Origin: Psychroflexus tropicus DSM 15496
GTDB lineage: Bacteria; Bacteroidota; Bacteroidia; Flavobacteriales; Flavobacteriaceae
Direction: 5' to 3'
DNA: 64,000 nt
NCBI RefSeq assembly: GCF_000378765.1
Contig: NZ_KB905343.1
Span: 314,914 to 378,913, forward strand
Part shown: piece by piece, positions 46,082 through 54,905 of the stretch
How positions within the stretch are numbered: position 1 is the stretch's first letter
How the letters are laid out: each line of letters opens with the position of its first letter
Program-made: the position numbers and the translations under genes
The notes under the pieces: model-generated
The model's input: the letters and a program-made list of their open reading frames with translations, nothing else
Told to the model about the DNA's origin: nothing
Database searches by the model: none

Positions 46082-47092
46082 TTATTCTTTATCATCGTTG
46101 AGTGTTTTCCAAAGTAAATCTTTTAATGGCTGTAACCCCTGCTGTGCAATCGAAGAAATAAAGACATGGGGAATATGGTCAAAAGCATTTTCAATTTCTT
46201 CTGCTAATTCCGTTTTCAGTTCCTCGTCCAGAAGATCAGCTTTAGATATAGCAATCACTCTGGATTTATCTAATAATTCTGGATTGTATCGCCTCAATTC
46301 GTCCAAAAGAATTTCATACTGTTGCTTTATATCCTGAGCATCTGCAGGAATAAGAAACAAGAGAGTTGAGTTTCTTTCGATATGTCTTAAAAATCGGTAG
46401 CCAAGACCTTTGCCCTCGGCAGCTCCTTCTATAATTCCTGGAATATCTGCAACAACAAAGGTTTTATAATCTCTGTATTTTACAATGCCTAAATTGGGCT
46501 TGAGCGTTGTAAACTCATAGTTGGCGATCTTAGGCTTAGCCGCTGTAATGACAGAAAGCAAAGTGGATTTTCCTGCATTTGGAAATCCTACTAAGCCTAC
46601 ATCTGCTAGAAGCTTTAACTCTAAGGTGACATCTTTCTCTTCACCAGGTATTCCAGGCTGAGCAAATCTTGGTGTTTGGTTAGTAGAACTCTTAAAGTGA
46701 GCGTTACCTTTACCACCCATACCCCCTTCTACTGCAATATATTCCTCACCATGCTCTGTCATTTCTTTAATGACCTCATTGGTATTGGTATCCCTTAAAA
46801 CAGTCCCTAAGGGAACCTCAATATACTGATCTTCACCTTCAGCCCCTGTACTGGTTTGCTTGCTTCCGTGCTCTCCATGGGTCGCTTTGATATGTCTTTT
46901 AAACTTTAAATGAAAAAGCGTCCAAAGATCTTTATTAGCTTTAAATATGATATGGCCTCCACGGCCTCCATCTCCTCCGTCTGGACCACCTTTAGGGATA
47001 TATTTCTCCCGTCTTAAGTGCGCTGATCCTTTTCCACCATTACCAGATTTTAAATGGAGTTTTATGTAGTCTACAAAATTTCCTTCAGTCAT
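46082..47092 (-). CDS. obgE: GTPase ObgE/CgtA
   Basis: An essential GTPase linked to 50S ribosome assembly and stress. The 336-residue protein has the Gly-rich Obg fold (1-160: [31 protein letters not shown]) and the G domain with [25 protein letters not shown] and the SKADL motif. The C-terminal OCT domain is absent, as is often seen. It follows adk by 22 nt on the reverse strand. Confidence 0.97.
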   Translation of the reverse strand: MTEGNFVDYIKLHLKSGNGGKGSAHLRREKYIPKGGPDGGDGGRGGHIIFKANKDLWTLFHLKFKRHIKATHGEHGSKQTSTGAEGEDQYIEVPLGTVLRDTNTNEVIKEMTEHGEEYIAVEGGMGGKGNAHFKSSTNQTPRFAQPGIPGEEKDVTLELKLLADVGLVGFPNAGKSTLLSVITAAKPKIANYEFTTLKPNLGIVKYRDYKTFVVADIPGIIEGAAEGKGLGYRFLRHIERNSTLLFLIPADAQDIKQQYEILLDELRRYNPELLDKSRVIAISKADLLDEELKTELAEEIENAFDHIPHVFISSIAQQGLQPLKDLLWKTLNDDKE

Positions 47093-47114
47093 AGTATTAA
47101 GCTAAGTGCTGTAT

Positions 47115-47687
47115 TCATAATGTGTCAATCACTTTACTGATGCGGTCGGTGATTTCAGAAATAGAACCAACGCCGTCTACACCGTAATATTTATTCTCTT
47201 TTTTATAAAACTCTTTTAGAACTTCTGTTTCGTTGTAATAAACTTTTATTCTATTTCTGATAATGTCTTCGTTCGCATCATCTTTTCTTCCGGATGTTTT
47301 ACCGCGTTTCAATAGGCGATTTACCAAAATTTCATCATCTACTTCTAAAGCGATCATAGCATTAATTTGAGAATTTTTAGAAGCCATCAGTTCATTCAAT
47401 GAGACTGCCTGAGCTTCAGTTCTAGGGAAACCGTCAAATATAAAGCCTTTACTTTCTAAGTGCTGTTCCACTTTAGCATTCAGCATTTTGATAGTGACTT
47501 CATCAGGAACCAGGGCACCTTTATCGATATAAGATTTAGCCAATAAGCCTAATTCAGTCTGGTTTTTAATGTTGTAACGAAATAAATCTCCGGTAGAAAT
47601 ATGCTTGAGATTATACTTTTCTTTAAGATGTTCTGCCTGGGTTCCTTTTCCTGCCCCGGGAGGGCCAAAGAGCACTATATTAATCAT
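47115..47687 (-). CDS. adk: Adenylate kinase
   Basis: It balances ATP, ADP and AMP. The 190-residue short form has GPPGAGKGTQAEHL at the start, STGDLFRY, FDGFPRTEAQA and RLLKRGKTSGRKDDANEDII. There is no zinc-binding LID. It overlaps the end of hpt by 8 nt and is followed by obgE, so hpt-adk-obgE form one unit. Confidence 0.97.
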   Translation of the reverse strand: MINIVLFGPPGAGKGTQAEHLKEKYNLKHISTGDLFRYNIKNQTELGLLAKSYIDKGALVPDEVTIKMLNAKVEQHLESKGFIFDGFPRTEAQAVSLNELMASKNSQINAMIALEVDDEILVNRLLKRGKTSGRKDDANEDIIRNRIKVYYNETEVLKEFYKKENKYYGVDGVGSISEITDRISKVIDTL

Positions 47688-48225
47688 TTAAGTTCGGTTT
47701 TAATTGGTATATTTCTGAGAGGTTTCTGCCTAAACCATTATAATCCAGACCGTAGCCTACAATAAATTTATTTGGTATTTCTAAGCCTATATAATCGATA
47801 GGGAGTGATTTTAAATAAGCTTCAGGTTTAAAAAATAAACTTGCTATCTTATAAGAGGCCACTTGTTCTGTCTTCAATACATCTACAATATGTTCTAAGG
47901 TGTGACCAGTGTCTACAATATCTTCGACAACTATCACATCTTTTCCTTCCAGATTGCCGGCACCAAGTAAAGTGTTGATATTCTGAGTTGAAGAGGTACC
48001 TTCGTAGGAAGCCAGTTTGGTGAAGCTTATTTCACAATCACCTTTGTAAAACTTCATGAGATCCGATAAAAACATAAAGGCTCCATTTAAGATTCCTAAA
48101 AACACTGGGGTTTTAGATTGATAATCTGAATAAATGTGTTCAGCTATAATTTTTACCGAAGATTCTATTGCCTGTTGATCAAGATAAGGTTCAAATTCCA
48201 AATCGTGAAGCTTCACCATGGTCAT
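47680..48225 (-). CDS. hpt: Hypoxanthine phosphoribosyltransferase
   Basis: A purine salvage enzyme. The 181-residue protein has the PRPP motif VIVVEDIVDTGHTLEHI and GILNGAFMFLSDLMKF, with VGYGLDYNGLGRNLSEIY near the end. I chose ATG 48225; ATG 48219 is also possible. The longer frame to 48243 is excluded because its TTG lies inside the -7 box at 48241-48248. Confidence 0.95.
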   Translation of the reverse strand: MTMVKLHDLEFEPYLDQQAIESSVKIIAEHIYSDYQSKTPVFLGILNGAFMFLSDLMKFYKGDCEISFTKLASYEGTSSTQNINTLLGAGNLEGKDVIVVEDIVDTGHTLEHIVDVLKTEQVASYKIASLFFKPEAYLKSLPIDYIGLEIPNKFIVGYGLDYNGLGRNLSEIYQLKPNLND

Positions 48226-48240
48226 AAATTTTATGAACCG

Positions 48241-48248
48241 CAAATATA
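48241..48248 (-). promoter_or_regulatory. -7 box of hpt-adk-obgE
   Basis: The minus strand reads TATATTTG, 15 nt before ATG 48225. No clear TTG at -33. Confidence 0.5.
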
Positions 48249-48283
48249 AGGATTCATTGCCTATTAGATGAGAATGTGATAGC

Positions 48284-48323
48284 TAAATAAAAAACTCCCT
48301 TCTTAGTTTATAAGAAGGGAGTT
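48284..48323 (-). terminator. Intrinsic terminator after the DegP-like gene
   Basis: On the minus strand AACTCCCTTCTTA and its complement pair as a 13-bp stem around a five-base loop, followed by a T-rich run. It lies between the DegP-like gene and hpt. Confidence 0.85.
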
Positions 48324-48347
48324 AATACATCTAAAAGCCTTATTACT

Positions 48348-49754
48348 CTATCTAAACACATAGGTTTTTTCTTGTCCATTAGGGCTTAGAAAGGTGACCA
48401 GCATGGGTTCATCAGAATTTCTTGAAGTTATGATAGATTTGACGTCATCTATAGAGTTGACTTCTTTTTCATCAATTTTAGTGATTAGAAGTCCGCTCAA
48501 ATCAGATTTTGTGAAACTGCTAGACATGGTTTTATTGATGAGAACACCAGACTCAGCTCCATATCTTTTTAAGTCGTCTTTAGAAATATCAATGACTTCT
48601 ACACCTATTTCTTCAATTTGGTAGACTTCAAAGATGTCGAGAACTACATCTGTTTTTTTCATATTATTATTTCTGATGAAGTTAACAGAGACTGTTTCAC
48701 CTGGGTTTTTAGAATTTAAATACCCAGTCATATCTGAAAATTTTCTAATTTTAATATCGTCTATAGCGGTGATGATATCTCCTTCTTTAAGCCCAGCCAC
48801 AGAAGCTCCACTTTCAGGATCAACACTACCGATATAAAAACCTTGAGTATTGTCGACCTCTAGCTGCTTTGCCATTTCACCATTGAGTTCACTTCCTCTA
48901 ACCCCTAAAATTGCTTTTCTTACATTGCCAAATTCTAAGAGATCATCAACGATTTTTTTCGCATTATTACTGGGTATTGCAAACGAATAGCCTATAAAAG
49001 ATCCAGTTTGCGAAGTGATGGCTGTGTTAATCCCAATCAGTTCTCCACGAGTATTTACCAATGCGCCACCACTGTTTCCTGGATTAACAGCGGCATCGGT
49101 TTGAATGAAAGATTGGAAATTGCGATCAGATTTACCTAAATCACGAGCCTTTGCACTTACAATACCTGCGGTTACCGTAGAGGTAAGATTGAACGGATTT
49201 CCTACGGCTAGAACCCATTCCCCGATTTGAACATTATTGGAATCTCCAAATGGCAGGTAGTCCAGGTTGGAGGCGTCAATTTTGAGTAAAGCGATATCGT
49301 TGTCTGGCGCAGTACCTAATACTTCAGCGACATAAGTTTTATTGTCATTTAAAGTGACCTGTACTTCTGCTGCACCTTTTATGACATGATTGTTGGTGAC
49401 GATGAGGCCGTCTGGGCTCAAAATAACACCGGACCCCGCCCCGCGTATGGCCTTTTGAGTTTCACCGCTTCCATAGAAGTATTCGAATGCATTTCTGGCT
49501 TGTCGGGTTACTGTCACATTTTTAACGTGAACTACAGCATTGACGGTTCTTTCTGCGGCTTCTGTAAAGTTTGAATTAGCATCATCAGCATAATATGAAG
49601 CTAATTGAGTTGAGGCTTGACTGGCCTCAGTTGCCCAAGGCGTTTGGTATTCCTGAGAGTTCACTTCCTCTTGCTCAAGATACAAATGATAGCCTCCTAA
49701 ACTTAGTGCGCTAGCACATAAAGCGATTGTAAACAATTGAATGCTTTTTTTCAT
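48348..49754 (-). CDS. degP: Periplasmic serine endoprotease, DegP/Do-like
   Basis: A 468-residue envelope quality-control protease. An N-terminal signal sequence or anchor (5-22) precedes the trypsin-like domain with catalytic His123 (TNNHVI), Asp153 (DNDIALLKID) and Ser228 (NPGNSGGAL). A PDZ domain follows at about 280-370 (GFYIGSVDPESGASVAGLKEGDIIT) and a second, more divergent one at about 385-465. It is probably monocistronic with its own terminator. Confidence 0.95.
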   Translation of the reverse strand: MKKSIQLFTIALCASALSLGGYHLYLEQEEVNSQEYQTPWATEASQASTQLASYYADDANSNFTEAAERTVNAVVHVKNVTVTRQARNAFEYFYGSGETQKAIRGAGSGVILSPDGLIVTNNHVIKGAAEVQVTLNDNKTYVAEVLGTAPDNDIALLKIDASNLDYLPFGDSNNVQIGEWVLAVGNPFNLTSTVTAGIVSAKARDLGKSDRNFQSFIQTDAAVNPGNSGGALVNTRGELIGINTAITSQTGSFIGYSFAIPSNNAKKIVDDLLEFGNVRKAILGVRGSELNGEMAKQLEVDNTQGFYIGSVDPESGASVAGLKEGDIITAIDDIKIRKFSDMTGYLNSKNPGETVSVNFIRNNNMKKTDVVLDIFEVYQIEEIGVEVIDISKDDLKRYGAESGVLINKTMSSSFTKSDLSGLLITKIDEKEVNSIDDVKSIITSRNSDEPMLVTFLSPNGQEKTYVFR

Positions 49755-49850
49755 TTTTATTGTTTTTTTTATTTGAAATTAATTTTTAAACTATTGACTA
49801 AAAATATTTTTAACCGATTTTTAACCCCTATGTCTCCTGTAATAATTCAT

Positions 49851-49858
49851 TATATTTG
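49851..49858 (+). promoter_or_regulatory. -7 box of dapF-GNAT-mltG
   Basis: TATATTTG lies 19 nt before the dapF ATG. No TTG at proper spacing is seen. Confidence 0.5.
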
Positions 49859-49877
49859 CAAATTCTAAACCTAACTG

Positions 49878-50669
49878 ATGGATTTACATTTCTTTAAATA
49901 CCAAGGCACAGGAAACGATTTTGTAATCATCGATAACAGAAAAAAAAGTTTCAAAAACAATACCAAATTGATACAAAAGATTTGTGACAGGCGTTTTGGT
50001 GTTGGAGCAGACGGGTTTATTTTGTTAGAAGAATCCTCGATGGATCTATGTGATTTTAAGATGGTTTATTTCAATGCTGATGGAAATGAAAGCAGCATGT
50101 GTGGCAACGGTGGTCGTTGTATCGTAGCTTTTGCAAAGCACCTAGGCATCATAAATTCTGAGACTACCTTTGAAGCTGTAGACGGACTGCATTCTGCTAT
50201 TATAAAAGGTGATTCTGTAAATTTAAAAATGGTAGATGTTCCAACAGTTAATATTAGTAAGGATGCTTGTTTTCTGGATACGGGATCTCCACATCATGTC
50301 ACTTTTGTGGACGATATAGATGATTTTGATGTGTTCACTCAGGGAAGGAGAATTAGGAATTTACCCAACTATGATACCATCAATGGAACAAACGTCAATT
50401 TTCTACAAGTTAAAAACGGCGTTGTTCAGGTAAGAACCTACGAGAGAGGAGTTGAAGATGAAACCTTTTCGTGTGGTACTGGTGTAACAGCCGCAGCAAT
50501 TACTGCAAAAATGTCTAATAAGATTGAGGATGTTCCGGTAAAGGTCTCCACAAAGGGTGGAAACCTCGAGGTTGATTTTGAGATAGAAGGTTTAAATGCT
50601 GTAAAAAATATATGGCTAAAAGGGCCAACAGAATTTGTATTTGAAGGAGACTACTATGATAAAACTTAA
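49878..50669 (+). CDS. dapF: Diaminopimelate epimerase
   Basis: It converts LL- to meso-diaminopimelate for lysine and peptidoglycan. The 263-residue protein has both catalytic cysteines in MCGNGGRCI and FSCGTGVTA, and the start FKYQGTGNDFVIID. It overlaps the acetyltransferase gene by 14 nt. Confidence 0.97.
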   Translation: MDLHFFKYQGTGNDFVIIDNRKKSFKNNTKLIQKICDRRFGVGADGFILLEESSMDLCDFKMVYFNADGNESSMCGNGGRCIVAFAKHLGIINSETTFEAVDGLHSAIIKGDSVNLKMVDVPTVNISKDACFLDTGSPHHVTFVDDIDDFDVFTQGRRIRNLPNYDTINGTNVNFLQVKNGVVQVRTYERGVEDETFSCGTGVTAAAITAKMSNKIEDVPVKVSTKGGNLEVDFEIEGLNAVKNIWLKGPTEFVFEGDYYDKT

Positions 50670-51183
50670 AAGTTCCCATATCCTGCTTAGAGCTTTAACT
50701 ACAGAAGATCTTGATTTTCTGGAGTTGGTTGAAAATGATGAGCATTTGTGGTACTTAAGTGATACACTTCAACCCTTTTCTAGACCTATATTAAAAGAGT
50801 ATCTGGATAATTCTCATAAAGATATTTATGAAGCTAAACAAATGCGTTTGGTCATCGCGCTCCATAACAAACAGCCCATAGGTTTTATCGATCTTTACGA
50901 TTTCGATCCTAAAAATAAAAGAGCAGGTTTAGGCATTATTATTCTTGAAGATTACCAGTCTAAAGGTTATGGTACCGAAGCTTTAGAGTTAATGCTGGAT
51001 TATGCCTATGATGTATTGGATCTTCATCAACTTTTTGCCTCTATTATTGAAGAAAATAAAAGAAGCCTGAAACTTTTTAAGAGCTTTGGATTTGAAATTA
51101 TTGGTTTAAAAAAGGATTGGCGATATAATTCAGGACACTTCCAGAGTGAATATTTATTACAAAAAATCGAAAATGTACATTAA
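50656..51183 (+). CDS. GNAT family N-acetyltransferase
   Basis: A 175-residue acetyltransferase of the RimJ/RimL-like type: LRALTTEDLDFLELVEN, AGLGIIILEDYQSKGYGTEALELML with the acetyl-CoA loop, and ENKRSLKLFKSFGFEIIG. The acceptor is not known; protein N-termini or polyamines are options. ATG 50656 makes short overlaps with dapF (14 nt) and mltG (11 nt), so it is translated within that operon. Confidence 0.9.
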   Translation: MIKLKSSHILLRALTTEDLDFLELVENDEHLWYLSDTLQPFSRPILKEYLDNSHKDIYEAKQMRLVIALHNKQPIGFIDLYDFDPKNKRAGLGIIILEDYQSKGYGTEALELMLDYAYDVLDLHQLFASIIEENKRSLKLFKSFGFEIIGLKKDWRYNSGHFQSEYLLQKIENVH

Positions 51184-52216
51184 AAAAATTTTAATCGCAG
51201 CCTCTGTGGTTGGACTTCTTGTTTTAGGGGGGGTAAGTATTTACATCTACAACGTTATTTTTTCACCCAACACCGCCTTTGAATCTGAAACCCAGTCTTT
51301 ATATATTTCTACCGGAAGCACACTCCAGGACGTGGTAAACCAAATACACCCCTACATTCAGGATACCGACGACTTTATAACTGTAGCTAAAAAAAAGGGA
51401 TATGCGTCTAATGTTAAATCAGGCCATTTTGTGATTAAAAAGGGTATGAATAACAATGAAATTATCAACACATTGAGATCCAGAAATATTCCTATCAAGG
51501 TTAGCTTTAATAATCAACATAGATTAGAAAATCTTGCTGGAAGAGTGGCAGAACAAGTTGAAGCCGATAGTCTTGAGCTTTTATCTGCTATGGTATCGCC
51601 TTCATTTCTAGATTCTTTGGAGGTTTCAGCGTTGGAAAGTTTAAAATATTATATTCCAAACACCTACGAGTTTTATTGGGATACATCAGGTAAAGAATTC
51701 AGAGACAGAATGGTGAGGTATTATCATGAATTCTGGAATGAATCCCGACGAAAAAAAGCTGAAAAAGCCAATTTGTCTCCTTTTGAAGTGATGTCATTAG
51801 CGGCTATTGTTCAAAAAGAAACTGCTAAGGTAGAAGAACGACCAAGAGTTGCGGGTGTTTACCTCAATCGTTTAAAACGCGGCATCAAACTCCAGGCAGA
51901 TCCTACCGTTATTTTTGCAATTCAAAACCAAAATCAGGATTTTGAAACTCCTATTAAACGGGTTTTGTACAAAGATTTAGAATTAGATTCTCCGTATAAT
52001 ACTTATAAATATAAGGGAGTTCCTCCAGGTCTAATTGCTATGCCAGATTTATCTTCAATTAAGGCCGTTCTTAATGCAGAATCCCATGACTACTTATATT
52101 TTGCCGCCGATGTAGAAAACCCTGGTTACCATAAGTTTGCAAAAACTCTAGCCCAACATAATAGAAATGCAAGAGCATATCAAAACTGGGTCAATAAACA
52201 AAAGATCTATAGATAA
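51173..52216 (+). CDS. mltG: Endolytic murein transglycosylase MltG
   Basis: It cuts nascent glycan strands and sets their length. The 347-residue protein has an N-terminal membrane anchor (5-27) and a YceG/LysM-like periplasmic part. The catalytic region includes SLAAIVQKETAKVEERPRVAGVYLNRLK, with the catalytic glutamate in QKE, then LQADPTVIFA and NTYKYKGVPPGLI. ATG 51173 is favoured over GTG 51146. With dapF in the same unit the operon serves peptidoglycan. Confidence 0.95.
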   Translation: MYIKKILIAASVVGLLVLGGVSIYIYNVIFSPNTAFESETQSLYISTGSTLQDVVNQIHPYIQDTDDFITVAKKKGYASNVKSGHFVIKKGMNNNEIINTLRSRNIPIKVSFNNQHRLENLAGRVAEQVEADSLELLSAMVSPSFLDSLEVSALESLKYYIPNTYEFYWDTSGKEFRDRMVRYYHEFWNESRRKKAEKANLSPFEVMSLAAIVQKETAKVEERPRVAGVYLNRLKRGIKLQADPTVIFAIQNQNQDFETPIKRVLYKDLELDSPYNTYKYKGVPPGLIAMPDLSSIKAVLNAESHDYLYFAADVENPGYHKFAKTLAQHNRNARAYQNWVNKQKIYR

Positions 52217-52342
52217 GAGTGTTATTTTTGAGAGTCAATCCCGTGCCTTGTGGATCTTAATATTAGCTTTCGCTTAAGGTAAAAGAAGTTAACTTGGTGT
52301 TTTTCAATAATCATTTAGAATCAAAAAGGGTTAATGTCAATT

Positions 52343-54724
52343 TCATTCTACCGCCTTCAAAATCAATTTATTATCTAGTTTTTTGATTTCTTCAGTATTT
52401 AGCATCATTTCAATGTATTCCCCATTCAAATACTTTAAAGACTGGTCATCATAATGCTTGCTCATGAGATGTCCAGATTGACCAGTTGGTAAAATGGAGT
52501 AGCTGTGTTCTACATCAGAAAAATCTATAATTCTTCTAGTTGAGGGGCCAGATCTAACTTTATAAATTCCAGTACTATCCAGGTTGATGATTTGATTGTT
52601 CAGGACCTCGTTTCCTCCTATGGTTTCAAAAGGCCCGACGTTGAAAATTTTACCCATTAAGCCACCAGCTCTTCCGAAAGCATGTTCATGCTGTACAGAA
52701 ATGACTCTTTTCCATGTCCACTCATCAATATCTTTTCCTAATTGTTCTTGTAAAAATTCCACTGCACTCTTAAAGGATTTTTCAACTATGAGGGATCTTG
52801 TTTCTATCCTATCGGGTGTGGAAATATCATCCCACCACACCGAATTCTTGTTCTTGATTTGCGCAGTCAAAGCTTGATCTTGCAATTGTGAATTAATGAA
52901 TAGTGGGAAGGCTTCACCCATTTCATCCTGGTAAGTCAAAACTAAAAACTGATATAGCAACCTGTTGTATATAGTAGGCCCTACAGCATCTTTTAGGTAG
53001 TTACCATCCCAACTGCTAATGACCGATAAGGCTTTTTTTTCGGCTTTGGTTAAGTTTTTTCGATCTAATTGCTGAATGAAATCTTCGATGATATCAGGTG
53101 CTTTAGAAGACTTTACATCGTAGGTCATTTCAGCCACATCCTCTTTAATGAAATCGTCTTTGGCTTCGAGCAGTTCTACAATTCGTTTCGAACGATCCTC
53201 GGGTTGGTAGTAGCCTGGATACAACTTACCTCTCACAGAATCTGGTTGGTGATTAGCAGAATATACGTAGCCCTGCTCAGGATTAATGGCCTTTGGGTTT
53301 TCTTTAAAGGGTAAAATCTCTAAGATCTCATCTTTTCCTGTTGAACCATTTAGGTAGGTTTTGGTGGACAAGCTATCTCTTAATTCATACAATTTGGCAG
53401 ATGCAAACCAGGCGACGTTCCCTTTAGCATCACCATACATCATATTTAATCCTGGGGCGTGAAGATTTTTAGCAGAGTTTTTAAAATCCTCGAGGGAGGT
53501 AGAATGGCTAATACCATGGTTTACCTCCAAAATTTCATTTTTCAACTGGGTATAAATCCAGTGCATGGCTATAGGCCTTCCATCATCGATATGCTCTATC
53601 AAATCGTTCATAAGAGGGCCATGACGACTATTTTTTACAGTAAAGGTGGTATCTGGTGCATCTTTTACTTTAATGGTCTTCTTTTTTAATTTATAGGGTA
53701 GAAAACCATGTTCAGTTTTGTACTCTAAAGGATTTTTAGGATTATTTTCTTCCACATAAAAGTTCAAATCATCGTTAGCCAGCATGGTTAGCCCGTAGGC
53801 ATACTGCCTATTATGTCCTAAAAGTGGAAAAGGCATTAAGGCAATATTGAATCCATACATTTCATAATCTGGTGTTTTGATATGACTTTGGTACCACACA
53901 GAGGGTTGTGAATAACCTATATGAGGATCATTTTCAAAAATCACCTGACCATTTTTAGTCTTTTCTGGTCCTAGGACCCAAGCATTACTTCCAATTAATG
54001 GGGGAGCTGGAAGGTTCTCTATAATATTATGGACTGCCAGAGATATTTTAGCTTTTATAGGATTAACCTCTGTTTTGTTGATGGTAAGATTTTGGTTTGA
54101 AGAGGATAATAACTCATTTAAATAAGGCTCACCTAGCTTTTCTTTTACCTCCGTAAGTAGGGGGTCTGTTTTTTGAGCTACTGCAAAATTAAAAGCCATA
54201 TAGCCTATAACATGATAAATGTCTTTGAGGGTATATTTTTCTTTTTCAATGCCTAGAAGTGTAAACTCAATAGGAGTAGCACCCTCTGCTATAAATTGAT
54301 TGATGCCGTCCAAATATTTTAAGGAAAGCTTGTAGGCAGGACTCTTTTGATCCAAATTAGCAATCGCTTCTTCCGAAGCCTCTTCAATTCCTAAACCACT
54401 AAAAAACAGATCAGTTTTCAAAAGATCTTTACCTAAGACCTCAGATAATCTTCCAGGGGCAATTCGTCTGATCAACTCCATTTGCCAAAGCCGTTCCTGG
54501 GCGTGCAAATAGCCTAAGGCGAGGTAGGCATCTTCCTGATTGTTGGCGTAGATATGTGGGACCGCAAACTCATCAAAATAAACTTCGGTGGTTTGAGAAA
54601 GGTTTTTAAGTTGGACTTCTCCCTGATATGTAGGTTGTAAATACTGTAAGTAAACAAAAGAGGCGATAGTTCCCAGGACCAACACCCCAAGAATTATCAG
54701 CAGGATTTTTTTCAGAATTTTCAT
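52343..54724 (-). CDS. Penicillin acylase family amidase (Ntn hydrolase)
   Basis: A 793-residue N-terminal-nucleophile hydrolase, predicted to self-cleave and split amide bonds such as those of acyl-homoserine lactones or beta-lactams. It has an N-terminal membrane or signal helix (3-26), the alpha subunit part, and the cleavage site IGSNAWVLG whose Ser246 would become the nucleophile, followed by FENDPHIGYSQPS. Substrate is unknown: quorum-signal quenching is one family activity but not shown here. ATG 54724 was chosen over the longer frame. Confidence 0.9.
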   Translation of the reverse strand: MKILKKILLIILGVLVLGTIASFVYLQYLQPTYQGEVQLKNLSQTTEVYFDEFAVPHIYANNQEDAYLALGYLHAQERLWQMELIRRIAPGRLSEVLGKDLLKTDLFFSGLGIEEASEEAIANLDQKSPAYKLSLKYLDGINQFIAEGATPIEFTLLGIEKEKYTLKDIYHVIGYMAFNFAVAQKTDPLLTEVKEKLGEPYLNELLSSSNQNLTINKTEVNPIKAKISLAVHNIIENLPAPPLIGSNAWVLGPEKTKNGQVIFENDPHIGYSQPSVWYQSHIKTPDYEMYGFNIALMPFPLLGHNRQYAYGLTMLANDDLNFYVEENNPKNPLEYKTEHGFLPYKLKKKTIKVKDAPDTTFTVKNSRHGPLMNDLIEHIDDGRPIAMHWIYTQLKNEILEVNHGISHSTSLEDFKNSAKNLHAPGLNMMYGDAKGNVAWFASAKLYELRDSLSTKTYLNGSTGKDEILEILPFKENPKAINPEQGYVYSANHQPDSVRGKLYPGYYQPEDRSKRIVELLEAKDDFIKEDVAEMTYDVKSSKAPDIIEDFIQQLDRKNLTKAEKKALSVISSWDGNYLKDAVGPTIYNRLLYQFLVLTYQDEMGEAFPLFINSQLQDQALTAQIKNKNSVWWDDISTPDRIETRSLIVEKSFKSAVEFLQEQLGKDIDEWTWKRVISVQHEHAFGRAGGLMGKIFNVGPFETIGGNEVLNNQIINLDSTGIYKVRSGPSTRRIIDFSDVEHSYSILPTGQSGHLMSKHYDDQSLKYLNGEYIEMMLNTEEIKKLDNKLILKAVE

Positions 54725-54748
54725 TATAAATTGTATAGCTATAACCAA

Positions 54749-54905
54749 ATATAGCTATACAAAATTTAAATGCTGTTGACGGGATTACAAAATAAAAAGG
54801 TTTTCTTCAACAGTACGACATTCCATGCAGCAATTGAGGATTAAAGCATAGGAAAGGAAAGTCCGACCCCAAGGCTTTGGGGGTAAGCCCCAAGTGATTA
54901 TTGAC
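54749..54905 (-). other. GC-richer hairpin region between ABC-F and penicillin acylase genes
   Basis: In an otherwise AT-rich gap, CCCCAA and TTGGGG (54867-54882) make a short hairpin, next to GGGG-TAAG-CCCC. On the minus strand it follows the ABC-F stop and could slow transcription, but no T-run follows. A GGAAAGTCCGACC string just before it recalls RNase P RNA; the rest of that RNA is absent. Confidence 0.35.

Noticed and set aside
54850-54880. RNase P RNA gene
   Set aside because: Only one conserved-looking string is present and the gap (157 nt) is far too short for a whole molecule.
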